This document shows positions 1 through 7,665 of a stretch of DNA of 17,005 nt, piece by piece. Origin of the DNA: Cloacimonetes bacterium UBA5210 (GTDB lineage: Bacteria; Cloacimonadota; Cloacimonadia; Cloacimonadales; Cloacimonadaceae); the NCBI GenBank assembly GCA_002412625.1, contig DHVK01000004.1:1-17005 (forward strand), in the 5' to 3' direction. Each line of letters starts with the position of its first letter. Position 1 is the first letter of the stretch. The notes under the pieces were generated by a model that saw nothing but the letters and a program-made list of their open reading frames with translations, ran no database searches and was not told where the DNA came from. The translations under genes were made by a program, and so were the position numbers.

Positions 1-210
1 TACACCAACCTTTGAGACACTACCTTTTTGTTTGTCAGTTTAGAAAATGTAGTCCCCACGAAAATCTTATGTGCTTGCAGGACATGTGTGTAAACTCTCT
101 TGGTGGTAAATTTGGGTTAAAATCACATTCCTTTGAGCAGCTAATCTGTTTCATTGGCTTGGTCTGTTTTCTGCCGCATATTCTGTTAGTTTATCTTGAG
201 TTCAAGCTGA

Positions 211-247
211 TATCAAGCCGTTATTATCGGGTGAGCATGGCTTGATA
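211..247. repeat. Inverted repeat in left intergenic region
   Basis: Perfect 9-bp arms TATCAAGCC (211-219) and GGCTTGATA (239-247) are separated by 19 nt. No T-run follows on either strand, so it does not look like an intrinsic terminator. A second small palindrome, CTTGA-GT-TCAAG, lies just to the left at 195-206 and uses the same CTTGA/TCAAG core. The surrounding 1-245 is clearly more A+T-rich than the genes to the right. Apart from these repeats I see nothing convincing in it. Confidence 0.5.
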
Positions 248-327
248 AGGGCAGGATATTGGGGAGATGGCGAGATGGCCAGGTGGGGAGGTGGGGAGGT
301 GGGGAGGTGGCCAGGTGGGGAGATGGG
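243..327 (-). terminator. Possible Rho-dependent terminator (C-rich, G-poor)
   Basis: Transcription of the trxB-alaS-GT9 operon runs leftward into this tract. The nascent RNA just past the GT9 stop codon would be very C-rich and G-poor, with many pyrimidine-C dinucleotides, which is how Rho utilisation sites look. No hairpin followed by a U-run is seen at the end of this operon. This is an inference from composition only. Stalling at a G-quadruplex on the template strand would be an alternative explanation. Confidence 0.3.
261..327. repeat. G-rich (plus) / C-rich (minus) repeat tract
   Basis: The 8-bp unit GGTGGGGA is repeated three times exactly (282-289, 290-297, 298-305) and then continues in degenerate form. 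Its flanks contain related blocks of the GATGGCCAGGTGGGG kind. Runs of four G occur at 261-264, 285-288, 293-296, 301-304 and 317-320, with GGG at 325-327. The plus strand could therefore form a G-quadruplex, although one loop is 12 nt. The tract touches the stop codon of the GT9 gene (328-330). Confidence 0.8.
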
Positions 328-1278
328 TTATAAATCGGAGAGGATTTCTTGAATGCTGCGCACACTGATGCTGTGCATGCATTTGAAGTGTCCCAACGGA
401 CATTTTGCCGCACCATGTAACGAGCAGGGCTGACAGTCCAGATCGGCACAAAGGATATGCGCATTGGGGTTTTGCGGGGCAAAACCGAGGCGCGGATGCG
501 TGGCTCCGAAGATGGCGATTTGCGGCTTCTGTAAAGCAGCGGCAAGGTGCATGGGCCCGCTGTCGGAGCTAATTACCCAATCGCAAGTCTCCAACAAGGA
601 CATTAGTTGTGCAAAGCTAAGCCTGGCACAAAGGTTTATGGCTTCGGTATCAATGCTCAGGCTTTGGCAAAGCGCAGCCTCAGAGGGAGCACCTAATATT
701 ATATATTGATAGCTATTAGGGCTTCCCTTGATAAGTTCTTTATAATATTCAGCCGGATAACGCTTTGTGTTGTGCGTAGCTCCAGGAAATAGGGCTATCC
801 TTTTCTCGGCTGACGGAAGAGCAGGAATATCGGGTTGAGAGGGCGGATACAGGCGGGGAGCTTCCAGTTTCACTCGCGGTTCGATTTTCTCCAGTGCGGT
901 TTTATAAAGGTCCAGGGTGCTGCTGATCCTTAGGTGCCTGTCTCCCCCCACTATCCGTTTCCGGATGGAGCGGGCTTTATGATACCCGAAGCTTTGTTTA
1001 CCCCTGGCGGCGATCCTAAGTAAGAATGTTGAGAGTTTGGCATGCAGATCGATAACGATATCGTATCGGGAGTTAAACAGCGCCAGATGCGCTTTAACAC
1101 TCTTTTCGTAGATAATGGGATTGAGCCCGCAACCCATCAGGGTTACGAGCTCTTCAAACTGGGGTTTTACTACAAAGTCGATCTGAGCCTGGGGGTTACG
1201 AGCTCTCAACCAAGCCGCAATCGGCTGGGTGAGAACGATATCGCCCAATGAACTAAGGCGCAGGATCAGGATTTTCAT
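328..1278 (-). CDS. Glycosyltransferase family 9 (heptosyltransferase-type)
   Basis: A 316-residue GT-B enzyme of the ADP-heptose:LPS heptosyltransferase family (GT9), which transfers heptose or another sugar onto the LPS inner core at the cytoplasmic face of the inner membrane. The N-terminal acceptor-side motif SSLGDIVLTQP is at residues 9-19. The donor-binding half shows FPGATHNTKRYP (164-175) and SSDSGPMHLAAAL (237-249), followed by IAIFGATHP, as in the family. The C-terminus carries a cysteine group (C282, C285, C293, C300) that I recall from Bacteroidota-type members; its role is unclear. Length is slightly short of the usual 330-350. The ATG overlaps the alaS stop in an ATGA arrangement, suggesting translational coupling. 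It is the last gene of the trxB operon. The exact sugar and acceptor cannot be read from the sequence. Confidence 0.9.
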   Translation of the reverse strand: MKILILRLSSLGDIVLTQPIAAWLRARNPQAQIDFVVKPQFEELVTLMGCGLNPIIYEKSVKAHLALFNSRYDIVIDLHAKLSTFLLRIAARGKQSFGYHKARSIRKRIVGGDRHLRISSTLDLYKTALEKIEPRVKLEAPRLYPPSQPDIPALPSAEKRIALFPGATHNTKRYPAEYYKELIKGSPNSYQYIILGAPSEAALCQSLSIDTEAINLCARLSFAQLMSLLETCDWVISSDSGPMHLAAALQKPQIAIFGATHPRLGFAPQNPNAHILCADLDCQPCSLHGAAKCPLGHFKCMHSISVRSIQEILSDL

Positions 1279-3872
1279 AGCTGGCTTTTGATTATCTCCG
1301 GAACGCGCAGGATGAGCTGCGCCAGATCTCCGGGATCGTCACAACCGGCCTGAGCACTATCCGGGCGTCCGCCACCTTTACCGCCCAAGAGAGACGCAAT
1401 GGCAGATACCAGTTTGCCGGCATTGAACTTGGGCAATAGAACTTTACCTACTACAACAAGTATGGCAAGCTTACCGCTTTTTTTGCAGAATATTACGGCG
1501 ATTTCATCACTCAGTTTTTCCCGCAGACTATCCGAAAAGGCTTTCAGGTCGCTGCCCTCGGGGAGCTCTTGGATGAAAAGCTTAAAATCCTGATAATCGA
1601 TCGCGGTAGTCAGCATATCCCCGATCATGGCAAGGCTGCGTTCTGCCAGCAATTGTTTGACCCGGTGCTCCAGGTCACTGATATGCTGTTTTTGCGCTTC
1701 AAGTTTTTGTTGCACCATGTTTACCGGGCAGGAAAGCAGTTCCGCGGCCGCGGCCAGGGAGCTCTGCAATTCGGCAACATAAGCCAGTGCGGCGCGTCCG
1801 GTGACCGCTTCGATTCTGCGGATACCGGCAGCAGTGGAGCCTTCTGAGCTGATCTTGAAGATACCCAGATCTCCGGTAGCAGAGGCATGAGTGCCACCAC
1901 AGAGCTCTTTGGAGAACTTGTCGATAGAGATCACGCGCACTTCATCGCTGTACTTTTCACCAAACAGTGCGGTGGCGCCGGCGGCTTTGGCTTCATCGAT
2001 GCTTTGGATGGCAGTAGTTACCTGCATGTTATCGCGAATAGCTTTGTTGACGATGGACTCCACGGTATCCCACTGCGAGCGGGAAAGGGCTTGGAAGTGG
2101 GTGAAATCGAAGCGCATATAGTCCGCATGCACCAGTGAGCCTTTCTGCTGCACGTGGTCGCCCAAAACAGAGCGCAATGCTTTATGCAGCAAGTGAGTAG
2201 CAGTGTGATTGCGGGCAATATCCCCACGGCGGGAGCTATCGATTTCAGCGGTCAGCATTTGGGACGAAACGGTTCCGCTGTTCAGCGTCGCATAGTGGAT
2301 ATAGGCATCATCGATTTTCTTGACATCGTGGACGATCAGTTCGCACTCGTCGTTATAAATTCTGCCGGTATCTGCCACCTGTCCCCCGCTTTCAGCATAG
2401 AAAGGGGTTTGGGAAAGCTGCAATGCCACCACCTGGTCGTCACTGATGCTGTAACGCTGGATATAAGCGCTATCCTGGTGTTTATCGTAGCCGGTGAAGA
2501 GGGTGGGTAACGCGGGACGGAATTCAATCCAGTCCTGATCCACGCCGCTACCGCCGAATTTTGAGGCTTTGCGGGCGCGCATGCGTTGGGCTTCCATCTC
2601 GTCTTCAAAGCCGCGATGATCTATCTTGAAGCCTTTTTCTTCTGCCAGCATCATGGTCAGATCCAGGGGGAAACCGTATGTATCATAGAGCATGAAGGCG
2701 TCTTTACCACCGATCAGATTGCCGTCCAGACGGGCGCAAATCTCATCGAACTTCGTCAGCCCCGTATCCAGGGTCTTGTTAAACCGATCTTCTTCAGCCT
2801 TGATCACCATCTTGATATAGGCTTCCTTGCCGGCGAGTTCCGAGAAATGGTGCCCCATAATACTGACCACAGTATCCACCAGGCTGAAAAGGAAAGGCTC
2901 GGCAAAGCCCAAAATGCGGCCATGACGAGCGGCGCGGCGCAGGATGCGGCGCAATACGTAACCCCGGCCTTCGTTTGAGGGGAATCCGCCATCCGCCAGA
3001 GCAAAACACAAACAGCGGATGTGGTCGGCAATCACCCGGTGACTCATGCCGCTTTCCTGAGTGTAAGGAACTTTGGAGAGCTCGGCAATGCGCTCGATGA
3101 TGGGCATAAACAAGTCTGTTTCGTAGTTGCTGTCCTTATCCTGTAACACCTGAGCAATGCGTTCCAAGCCGGCACCGGTATCCACAAAGCGGTTTTTCAG
3201 GGGGCTGAGGGAGCGGTCTTCTTCACGGTTGTATTGGATAAATACCAGATTCCAGAGCTCGATGTAGCGGCTGCAGTCGCCATTCACGGCGCAAATGTGG
3301 CCTTCCACGCCCTGTTTCTCACAGTGGGCAGGACCGCGGTCGATATGTATCTCGGAGCAGGGACCGCAGGGGCCGGTATCCCCCATCTCCCAGAAATTGT
3401 CCTTATCGCCATGATAAGTGATGTGTTCGGGCTTGATATCCGTAAGCTGCTGCCAGAGCTGCATCGCTTCGTGGTCGCTATCGTGAACCGTGGCATGCAG
3501 CAAAGTTTTATCCAGCTTCCAGGTTTCTGTCAGCAGTTCCCAAGCCCAGGTGATGGCATCCCGCTTGTAGTAATCTCCAAAGCTCCAATTGCCCAGCATT
3601 TCGAAGAAAGTGTGATGATAGCCGTCCTTGCCCACTTCTTCCAGATCGTTGTGCTTGCCGCCGGCGCGGATGCACTTCTGAGAGTTCACGGCACGCAATA
3701 CTTCCGCTTCTTTATTGCCCAGAAAGATGCTTTTGAACTGGTTCATGCCGGCATTGGCGAACAGCAGTGTAGCATCGTTTTGAGGAACCACGGGTGAAGA
3801 ATGGACAAAGCTGTGGGCGCGAGCTTTGAAAAACTCAATAAACTGACTGCGAATTTCTTTACTGTTTAGCAC
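1275..3872 (-). CDS. alaS: Alanine--tRNA ligase
   Basis: Class II alanyl-tRNA synthetase, 865 residues from the start chosen here (the family is usually about 870-880). It charges tRNA-Ala and hydrolyses mischarged Ser/Gly-tRNA. The catalytic core runs from the N-terminus with HTFFEMLGNWSFGDYYKR (87-104), GDTGPCGPCSEIH and the VDTGAGLERI segment. The editing domain has its metal site HTATH (556-560) and CGGTH (658-662). The C-Ala/DHHA1 end contains GGKGGGRPDSAQAGC. The open frame extends 83 codons further upstream inside trxB, but that part has no family similarity. The GTG at 3870-3872 is preceded by GAGGTG at good spacing and gives MLNSKEIRSQF, the normal AlaS N-terminus. The start overlaps the trxB stop by 14 nt, leaving no room for a T-box or a separate promoter. 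Confidence 0.97.
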   Translation of the reverse strand: MLNSKEIRSQFIEFFKARAHSFVHSSPVVPQNDATLLFANAGMNQFKSIFLGNKEAEVLRAVNSQKCIRAGGKHNDLEEVGKDGYHHTFFEMLGNWSFGDYYKRDAITWAWELLTETWKLDKTLLHATVHDSDHEAMQLWQQLTDIKPEHITYHGDKDNFWEMGDTGPCGPCSEIHIDRGPAHCEKQGVEGHICAVNGDCSRYIELWNLVFIQYNREEDRSLSPLKNRFVDTGAGLERIAQVLQDKDSNYETDLFMPIIERIAELSKVPYTQESGMSHRVIADHIRCLCFALADGGFPSNEGRGYVLRRILRRAARHGRILGFAEPFLFSLVDTVVSIMGHHFSELAGKEAYIKMVIKAEEDRFNKTLDTGLTKFDEICARLDGNLIGGKDAFMLYDTYGFPLDLTMMLAEEKGFKIDHRGFEDEMEAQRMRARKASKFGGSGVDQDWIEFRPALPTLFTGYDKHQDSAYIQRYSISDDQVVALQLSQTPFYAESGGQVADTGRIYNDECELIVHDVKKIDDAYIHYATLNSGTVSSQMLTAEIDSSRRGDIARNHTATHLLHKALRSVLGDHVQQKGSLVHADYMRFDFTHFQALSRSQWDTVESIVNKAIRDNMQVTTAIQSIDEAKAAGATALFGEKYSDEVRVISIDKFSKELCGGTHASATGDLGIFKISSEGSTAAGIRRIEAVTGRAALAYVAELQSSLAAAAELLSCPVNMVQQKLEAQKQHISDLEHRVKQLLAERSLAMIGDMLTTAIDYQDFKLFIQELPEGSDLKAFSDSLREKLSDEIAVIFCKKSGKLAILVVVGKVLLPKFNAGKLVSAIASLLGGKGGGRPDSAQAGCDDPGDLAQLILRVPEIIKSQL

Positions 3873-4806
3873 TTTCCACCTCAAAGGAATCGTAGTTTTC
3901 GATGATCCATTTCTCCGCGCTCCAGGCGGCAATTGCTCCGTCTGAGGTGGCGGTAACCACTTGTCTGAGCACGGTATGGCGGATATCTCCGGCAGCGTAA
4001 ACACCCGGGACATTGGTGTGCATATATTCATCGGTGAGCACGAAGCCGGCGCTATCCAGCTCAATGCGGGATTCCAGCAGTTCGTTATTCGGCAGAATGC
4101 CCACATAGATAAAGACTCCATCGACCGGCAACATGCTGATTTCCTTGGTCTGGCGGTTGACCAGTTCCAATTCCGAAACTCTGGTATCGCCGTGGATTTC
4201 CTGAATCACAGTGTGCCAGATAAACTCCATCTTGGGGTTACGGAAAGCGCGTTCCTGGATGATCTTCTGGGCTCGGAGTTCGTCTCTGCGGTGAATCACA
4301 TAAACCTTCTTGGCAAAGCGGGTAAGGAAGATGCCTTCTTCGATGGCACTATCACCTCCGCCAACAACTGCAACCACTTTATCACGATACAAAGCTCCAT
4401 CGCATGTGGCACAATATGATACACCGCGTCCGGTAAGCCGTTCTTCGCCGGGGACATTCAAGCGGCGGGGATGCGCTCCGGTGCAGATAATCACGCTTTT
4501 CGCGCGGTACTTTCCACTATCGGTTTCGATTACTTTGCACAAGCCTTCCATGCCCAGAGCGGTGATCTCTTCTTCCTTGATTTCCACACCAAAGCGTTCC
4601 GCCTGAGCCTGCATCTTGGCGGTTAGTTCAAAGCCGGATAGCGGTTCTTCGAAGCCCGGATAGTTTTCCACTTCGTCGGTGACGGTGATCTGGCCACCAA
4701 TCATGCCTTTTTCAAAAAGAGCGGTCTTCAGCCCGCCACGGGCACTGTATATCGCGGCACTAAGCCCCGCGGGACCCCCGCCGATGATGATTACGTCGTA
4801 TTTCAT
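3859..4806 (-). CDS. trxB: Thioredoxin-disulfide reductase
   Basis: A 315-residue low-molecular-weight flavoprotein that reduces thioredoxin with NADPH. Visible motifs are the FAD dinucleotide fold GGGPAG (9-14), the redox-active CATC (C132, C135), the NAD(P)-binding GGGDSA (149-154), the HRRDELRAQ segment (172-180) whose arginines favour NADPH, and the second FAD motif GVYAAGDIRH near the C-terminus. Length and order match the E. coli type. The ATG has GAGG six bases upstream. It is the first gene of a leftward operon with alaS and a GT9 enzyme, and it is divergent from queC across a control region with an 11-bp inverted repeat. No clear -10 for trxB was found. NADPH specificity is inferred from the HRRD/R pattern, so a ferredoxin- or NADH-dependent variant is less likely but not excluded. 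Confidence 0.96.
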   Translation of the reverse strand: MKYDVIIIGGGPAGLSAAIYSARGGLKTALFEKGMIGGQITVTDEVENYPGFEEPLSGFELTAKMQAQAERFGVEIKEEEITALGMEGLCKVIETDSGKYRAKSVIICTGAHPRRLNVPGEERLTGRGVSYCATCDGALYRDKVVAVVGGGDSAIEEGIFLTRFAKKVYVIHRRDELRAQKIIQERAFRNPKMEFIWHTVIQEIHGDTRVSELELVNRQTKEISMLPVDGVFIYVGILPNNELLESRIELDSAGFVLTDEYMHTNVPGVYAAGDIRHTVLRQVVTATSDGAIAAWSAEKWIIENYDSFEVESAKQ

Positions 4807-4842
4807 TGATACCTCTAAAACATTTTGTATGGTGCAATCTCT

Positions 4843-4859
4843 GAAAGACGCGCTCTTTC
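4843..4859. repeat. Small inverted repeat beside the divergent operator
   Basis: Arms GAAAGA (4843-4848) and TCTTTC (4854-4859) enclose a 5-nt GC-rich centre. It lies in the trxB leader, directly next to the larger inverted repeat beginning at 4860. It could form a small hairpin in the trxB mRNA leader or be a second half-site. Confidence 0.4.
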
Positions 4860-4889
4860 GTCAAGCACAATCGCCGCTTTGTGCTTGAC
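4860..4889. promoter_or_regulatory. 11-bp perfect inverted repeat, operator-like, between trxB and queC
   Basis: Arms GTCAAGCACAA (4860-4870) and TTGTGCTTGAC (4879-4889) are exact reverse complements with an 8-nt centre. Each arm ends in TTGAC reading outward, so the right arm holds most of the queC -35 element (4885-4890). The left arm gives a TTGACG on the trxB side. A dimeric regulator bound here would cover both. The symmetry may also arise simply from two back-to-back -35 boxes, but 11 matching pairs is more than that needs. I cannot name the regulator. Confidence 0.6.
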
Positions 4890-4912
4890 ATAAAAGGCAT
4901 TCGCTTTATCCT
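4885..4912 (+). promoter_or_regulatory. Candidate sigma-70-type promoter for queC
   Basis: A perfect TTGACA (4885-4890) is followed after 16 nt by TATCCT (4907-4912), which matches four of six bases of the -10 consensus. The leader to the queC ATG at 4941 would be only about 20 nt, leaving no room for a preQ1 riboswitch. Confidence 0.5.
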
Positions 4913-4940
4913 TGGGAAAAGAAAAAGATCGGGATGCAAG

Positions 4941-5600
4941 ATGATACGAGCCATAGTATTACTCAGCGGAGGAATGGATTCTCTGGTTACCACGGCCATT
5001 GCGGCACAGGAGTGTGAAGAATTGTATTTTCTGCACTTCTCTTACGGGCAGCGCACCCAGGCAAAAGAACAATGGTGTTTTTCCCAAATCGCCAAGCATT
5101 ACAACGCGCAGGCGGCAAAGACGGTAGATTACCATTGGCTGGCCGATATCGGGGGTTCCGCGCTTACAGACCCGGACATTCGGCTTGATGAGCACCGCGA
5201 AGTGCCAAACACCTATGTGCCCTTCCGTAACGCGACCATGCTCTGCGCGGCAGTGGCTTGGGCCGAAGTGCTGGACGCCAAGAGCATCTATATCGGCGCG
5301 GTGGAAGAGGATAGCTCCGGTTATCCGGATTGCCGGGACAGCTTTTTTGGCGCAATGCAAGACTTGATCAGGCAAGGCACCGTTGCCGGCGATATCCGGG
5401 TTAAGACTCCGGTTCTGCATTTCAACAAAGCCCAAATTGTGCAGCGGGGGATCGCGCTGAACGCTCCCTTCCACTATTCCTGGAGCTGCTATTTTGCCGA
5501 AGACGAAGCCTGCGGCGAGTGCCCCAGCTGTAAACTGCGGCAAAAGGCATTTCTGAACGCGGGGATCAAAGATCCGATCTTGTATAAGGGGCAAAAATGA
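4941..5600 (+). CDS. queC: 7-cyano-7-deazaguanine synthase
   Basis: A 219-residue ATP-dependent enzyme converting 7-carboxy-7-deazaguanine to preQ0, the precursor of queuosine in tRNA (and of deazapurine DNA modifications in some genomes). The PP-loop SGGMDS is at 9-14, the family motif VPFRN at 93-97, and a zinc site C-x7-C-x2-C-x2-C is formed by C183, C191, C194 and C197. The open frame continues 20 codons upstream, but ATG 4941 gives the standard MIRAIVLLSGG start and lies after the promoter. The Shine-Dalgarno is weak. The stop overlaps the next start (ATGA). No queD, queE or queF and no DNA-modification partners are in the window, so a tRNA role is the default reading. Confidence 0.96.
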   Translation: MIRAIVLLSGGMDSLVTTAIAAQECEELYFLHFSYGQRTQAKEQWCFSQIAKHYNAQAAKTVDYHWLADIGGSALTDPDIRLDEHREVPNTYVPFRNATMLCAAVAWAEVLDAKSIYIGAVEEDSSGYPDCRDSFFGAMQDLIRQGTVAGDIRVKTPVLHFNKAQIVQRGIALNAPFHYSWSCYFAEDEACGECPSCKLRQKAFLNAGIKDPILYKGQK

Positions 5601-6577
5601 AGAACATCCTGCTGATTATGACTGGGGGAACCATCTCGATGAAGAGCGTGGGAAACCTGGGCGTCGTCCCCACTTCCGAACTCGCTGATTTCCTGGTCCA
5701 GTTTCCCCAACTGGAGGGTGAGGCAAATGTGGATGTGATGGACTATTTGAATGTTCCCAGCCCATATATGACACCTGACATGATGTTTAGCCTGGCAAAG
5801 CTAATTGACACAAAGATTTTGGCCTATGACGGCATCGTGGTTACCCACGGCACGGACACCCTGGAAGAAAGCGCTTTTATGGCGGATCTGGTGCTTACCA
5901 CGCGCAAACCGGTGGTGTTCACGGCAGCCATGCGCAGCGGCAGCGATCTGGGTTTGGACGGCCCGCGTAACATTATCGGCAGCGTGCGGGTGGCAGGCAA
6001 TCACGAGAGTTTCGATAAGGGCGTTCTGGTGGTGATGAACGACGAAATCCACACCGCGCGGGATGTCGTGAAGACCGATTCCGGCAAGGTTGATGCTTTC
6101 ACCAGCCCGGGCTTGGGTCCGCTGGGCATCGTGGATCCGGATTGTATCGTATATCACCGGGCAAGCTTATACCGCGAAAATGTGTGGACAGAAATCTTGG
6201 ATACCAGGGTGGATCTGATCAAAGCCGTGAGTGGCATGGACGGCAAGTTCATTGATTGCAGCATCGCGAGCGGTGCCCGGGCGATCGTTATCGAGGCCTT
6301 TGGCCGAGGAAATCTGCCCAAAGACATCCTGCCCCACATTCAACGCGCAATTCTGAAGGATATCATCGTGGTAATCGCCTCCCGCACCCACACTGGCAGA
6401 GTGTTGCCGGAATATGGCTACGATGGCGGAGGCAAGCACCTGAAGGACATGGGCGCCATTTTAGCCGGAGATCTGAAAGGCATCAAAGTGCGCTTGAAAC
6501 TGATGACACTATTTGGCAAATACCATGATCCGGAACTGGTGCGCAGGTTCTTTTCTCAATCTCAAAATCTGGAGTAA
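5597..6577 (+). CDS. Asparaginase-family protein (type I-like, cytosolic)
   Basis: A 326-residue protein of the asparaginase/glutaminase family, expected to hydrolyse L-asparagine to aspartate and ammonia. The first catalytic Thr is in TGGTI (T12), the second triad is HGTDT (84-88, T86 and D87), and the conserved Lys is K159 in VVKTDSG. AAMRSGSDLGLDGPRN follows the usual AMR pattern. There is no signal peptide, so it should be cytosolic. The flexible-loop tyrosine seen in classical AnsA/AnsB (GYxP) appears as Val in GVVP (22-25). It therefore belongs to a subgroup whose substrate is less certain. It overlaps queC by 4 nt and sits 2 nt before a glycosyltransferase. In an amino-acid fermenter it would supply aspartate, but the operon gives no direct support. 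Confidence 0.85.
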   Translation: MKNILLIMTGGTISMKSVGNLGVVPTSELADFLVQFPQLEGEANVDVMDYLNVPSPYMTPDMMFSLAKLIDTKILAYDGIVVTHGTDTLEESAFMADLVLTTRKPVVFTAAMRSGSDLGLDGPRNIIGSVRVAGNHESFDKGVLVVMNDEIHTARDVVKTDSGKVDAFTSPGLGPLGIVDPDCIVYHRASLYRENVWTEILDTRVDLIKAVSGMDGKFIDCSIASGARAIVIEAFGRGNLPKDILPHIQRAILKDIIVVIASRTHTGRVLPEYGYDGGGKHLKDMGAILAGDLKGIKVRLKLMTLFGKYHDPELVRRFFSQSQNLE

Positions 6578-6579
6578 GT

Positions 6580-7665
6580 ATGAAGATCGCTTTTTTGGGA
6601 CCAGCCCCTCCCTTCCGGGGAGGGATATCGCTTTTTGCCAGTCATTTGGCAAACGAAATGGCCAGACAGGGTCACGAGATCTGCTTTTTCAACTTTCACC
6701 GGCAATATCCCGCCTTGCTCTTCCCTGCAGGGAAACAGGTGGATGATATTGAGGCGCGGCATCCAAATCTGCGCATTCTGACCCCATATCTGCCTCACAC
6801 CTGGGCTAAAACGACACATGCCATCAACGACTTCAAGCCGGATATCACCATCGTTTCCTGGTGGTTACCATTCTTTGCGCCGGCGTATGGAAGCATTTTA
6901 CGCAAGCTGAAACATGGCCGAAAGGTAATTCTGGCGCACAACATCGAACCGCATGAAGACTGGTTTGCCGCTCGCAGCCTGCTGCACTATGTGTTTGCCA
7001 AAGCAGATGAGATTCTGGTGCTTAGCAATTCCTGCCTTTTGGATCTGAAGCGCAATCTGCCCAGCAAGATTGTCCGCAAAGCTACGCTGGGCTTTCACCC
7101 CATCTACGATACCTATGGCGGAGATACTTCCAAGACCAACGCTTTACCCCGCATCCTGTTCTTTGGCATGATCAAAGATTACAAGGGGCTGGATGTGCTG
7201 TTGGAGGCAATGCCCATCATTAGGGTGGCAATTCCGGATATCCGGTTGGTGATCGCGGGAACGGTGTATAAAGACAAAGCTGCTTACGAAGAAAAGATCC
7301 GGCTCTTGGATCTTGAAGCCAGCGTGGAGACTCATTTTCGCTATATCAGCGATGAAGAAGTGGCGGGATTCTTCCGGCAATCGGATCTCTGCATCCTGCC
7401 CTACACCAGCGCCACGCAAAGCGGAGTGATATCTACTTCTTACAGTTACGATACCCCGGTGGTGGCCTCGGATGTGGGTGGTCTGAGTGAATACATCGAA
7501 TCCGGACAATCCGGTTTCCTGGTGCCCCCAAACAACCCTCCTGCTCTGGCTGCCGCGATTATCCGCTTCTATGGCAATGATCTGTTGAAACCGATGCAAG
7601 AGAACATTCGGGCGTACAAGAAGAAGAACACCTGGTTCGAGCTGGCCAGAATCATCTTGCGCTGA
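6580..7665 (+). CDS. Glycosyltransferase, GT-B fold, GT4-like
   Basis: A 361-residue family-4-like glycosyltransferase, probably cytoplasmic or peripheral to the inner membrane and active in LPS, O-antigen or exopolysaccharide assembly. The N-terminal acceptor domain starts with the glycine loop GGIS (14-17). The donor domain has FFGMIKDYKGLDVLLEA (194-210), IRLVIAGTVY (221-230) and SATQSGVISTSYSYDTPVV (277-295), then DVGGLSEYI. The common E-x7-E pair is not seen: the corresponding positions read Gln and Ser. GGAG lies just before the ATG. It follows the asparaginase gene by 2 nt and shares one base with the next glycosyltransferase (TGATG), so the pair probably act in one glycan pathway. Donor and acceptor cannot be deduced. 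Confidence 0.88.
   Translation: MKIAFLGPAPPFRGGISLFASHLANEMARQGHEICFFNFHRQYPALLFPAGKQVDDIEARHPNLRILTPYLPHTWAKTTHAINDFKPDITIVSWWLPFFAPAYGSILRKLKHGRKVILAHNIEPHEDWFAARSLLHYVFAKADEILVLSNSCLLDLKRNLPSKIVRKATLGFHPIYDTYGGDTSKTNALPRILFFGMIKDYKGLDVLLEAMPIIRVAIPDIRLVIAGTVYKDKAAYEEKIRLLDLEASVETHFRYISDEEVAGFFRQSDLCILPYTSATQSGVISTSYSYDTPVVASDVGGLSEYIESGQSGFLVPPNNPPALAAAIIRFYGNDLLKPMQENIRAYKKKNTWFELARIILR

Noticed and set aside
12..245. 77-codon plus-strand open frame at the left edge
   Set aside because: It is A+T-rich with no family resemblance, no clear ribosome binding site and an arbitrary-looking amino acid composition. It probably occurs by chance.
3234..3797. 187-codon plus-strand frame antisense to alaS
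   Set aside because: It is a shadow of a highly conserved gene, with no start signal or known family.
3873..4121. Upstream extension of alaS by 83 codons
   Set aside because: It lies inside trxB in another frame and has no synthetase similarity; GTG 3872 has a good Shine-Dalgarno and gives the usual N-terminus.
4807..4866. Promoter for trxB using TTGACG at 4865-4860
   Set aside because: No hexamer at 16-18 nt spacing matches the -10 consensus better than three of six bases.
4891..4940. preQ1 riboswitch before queC
   Set aside because: The leader after the proposed promoter is only about 20-30 nt, with no pseudoknot-forming sequence seen.
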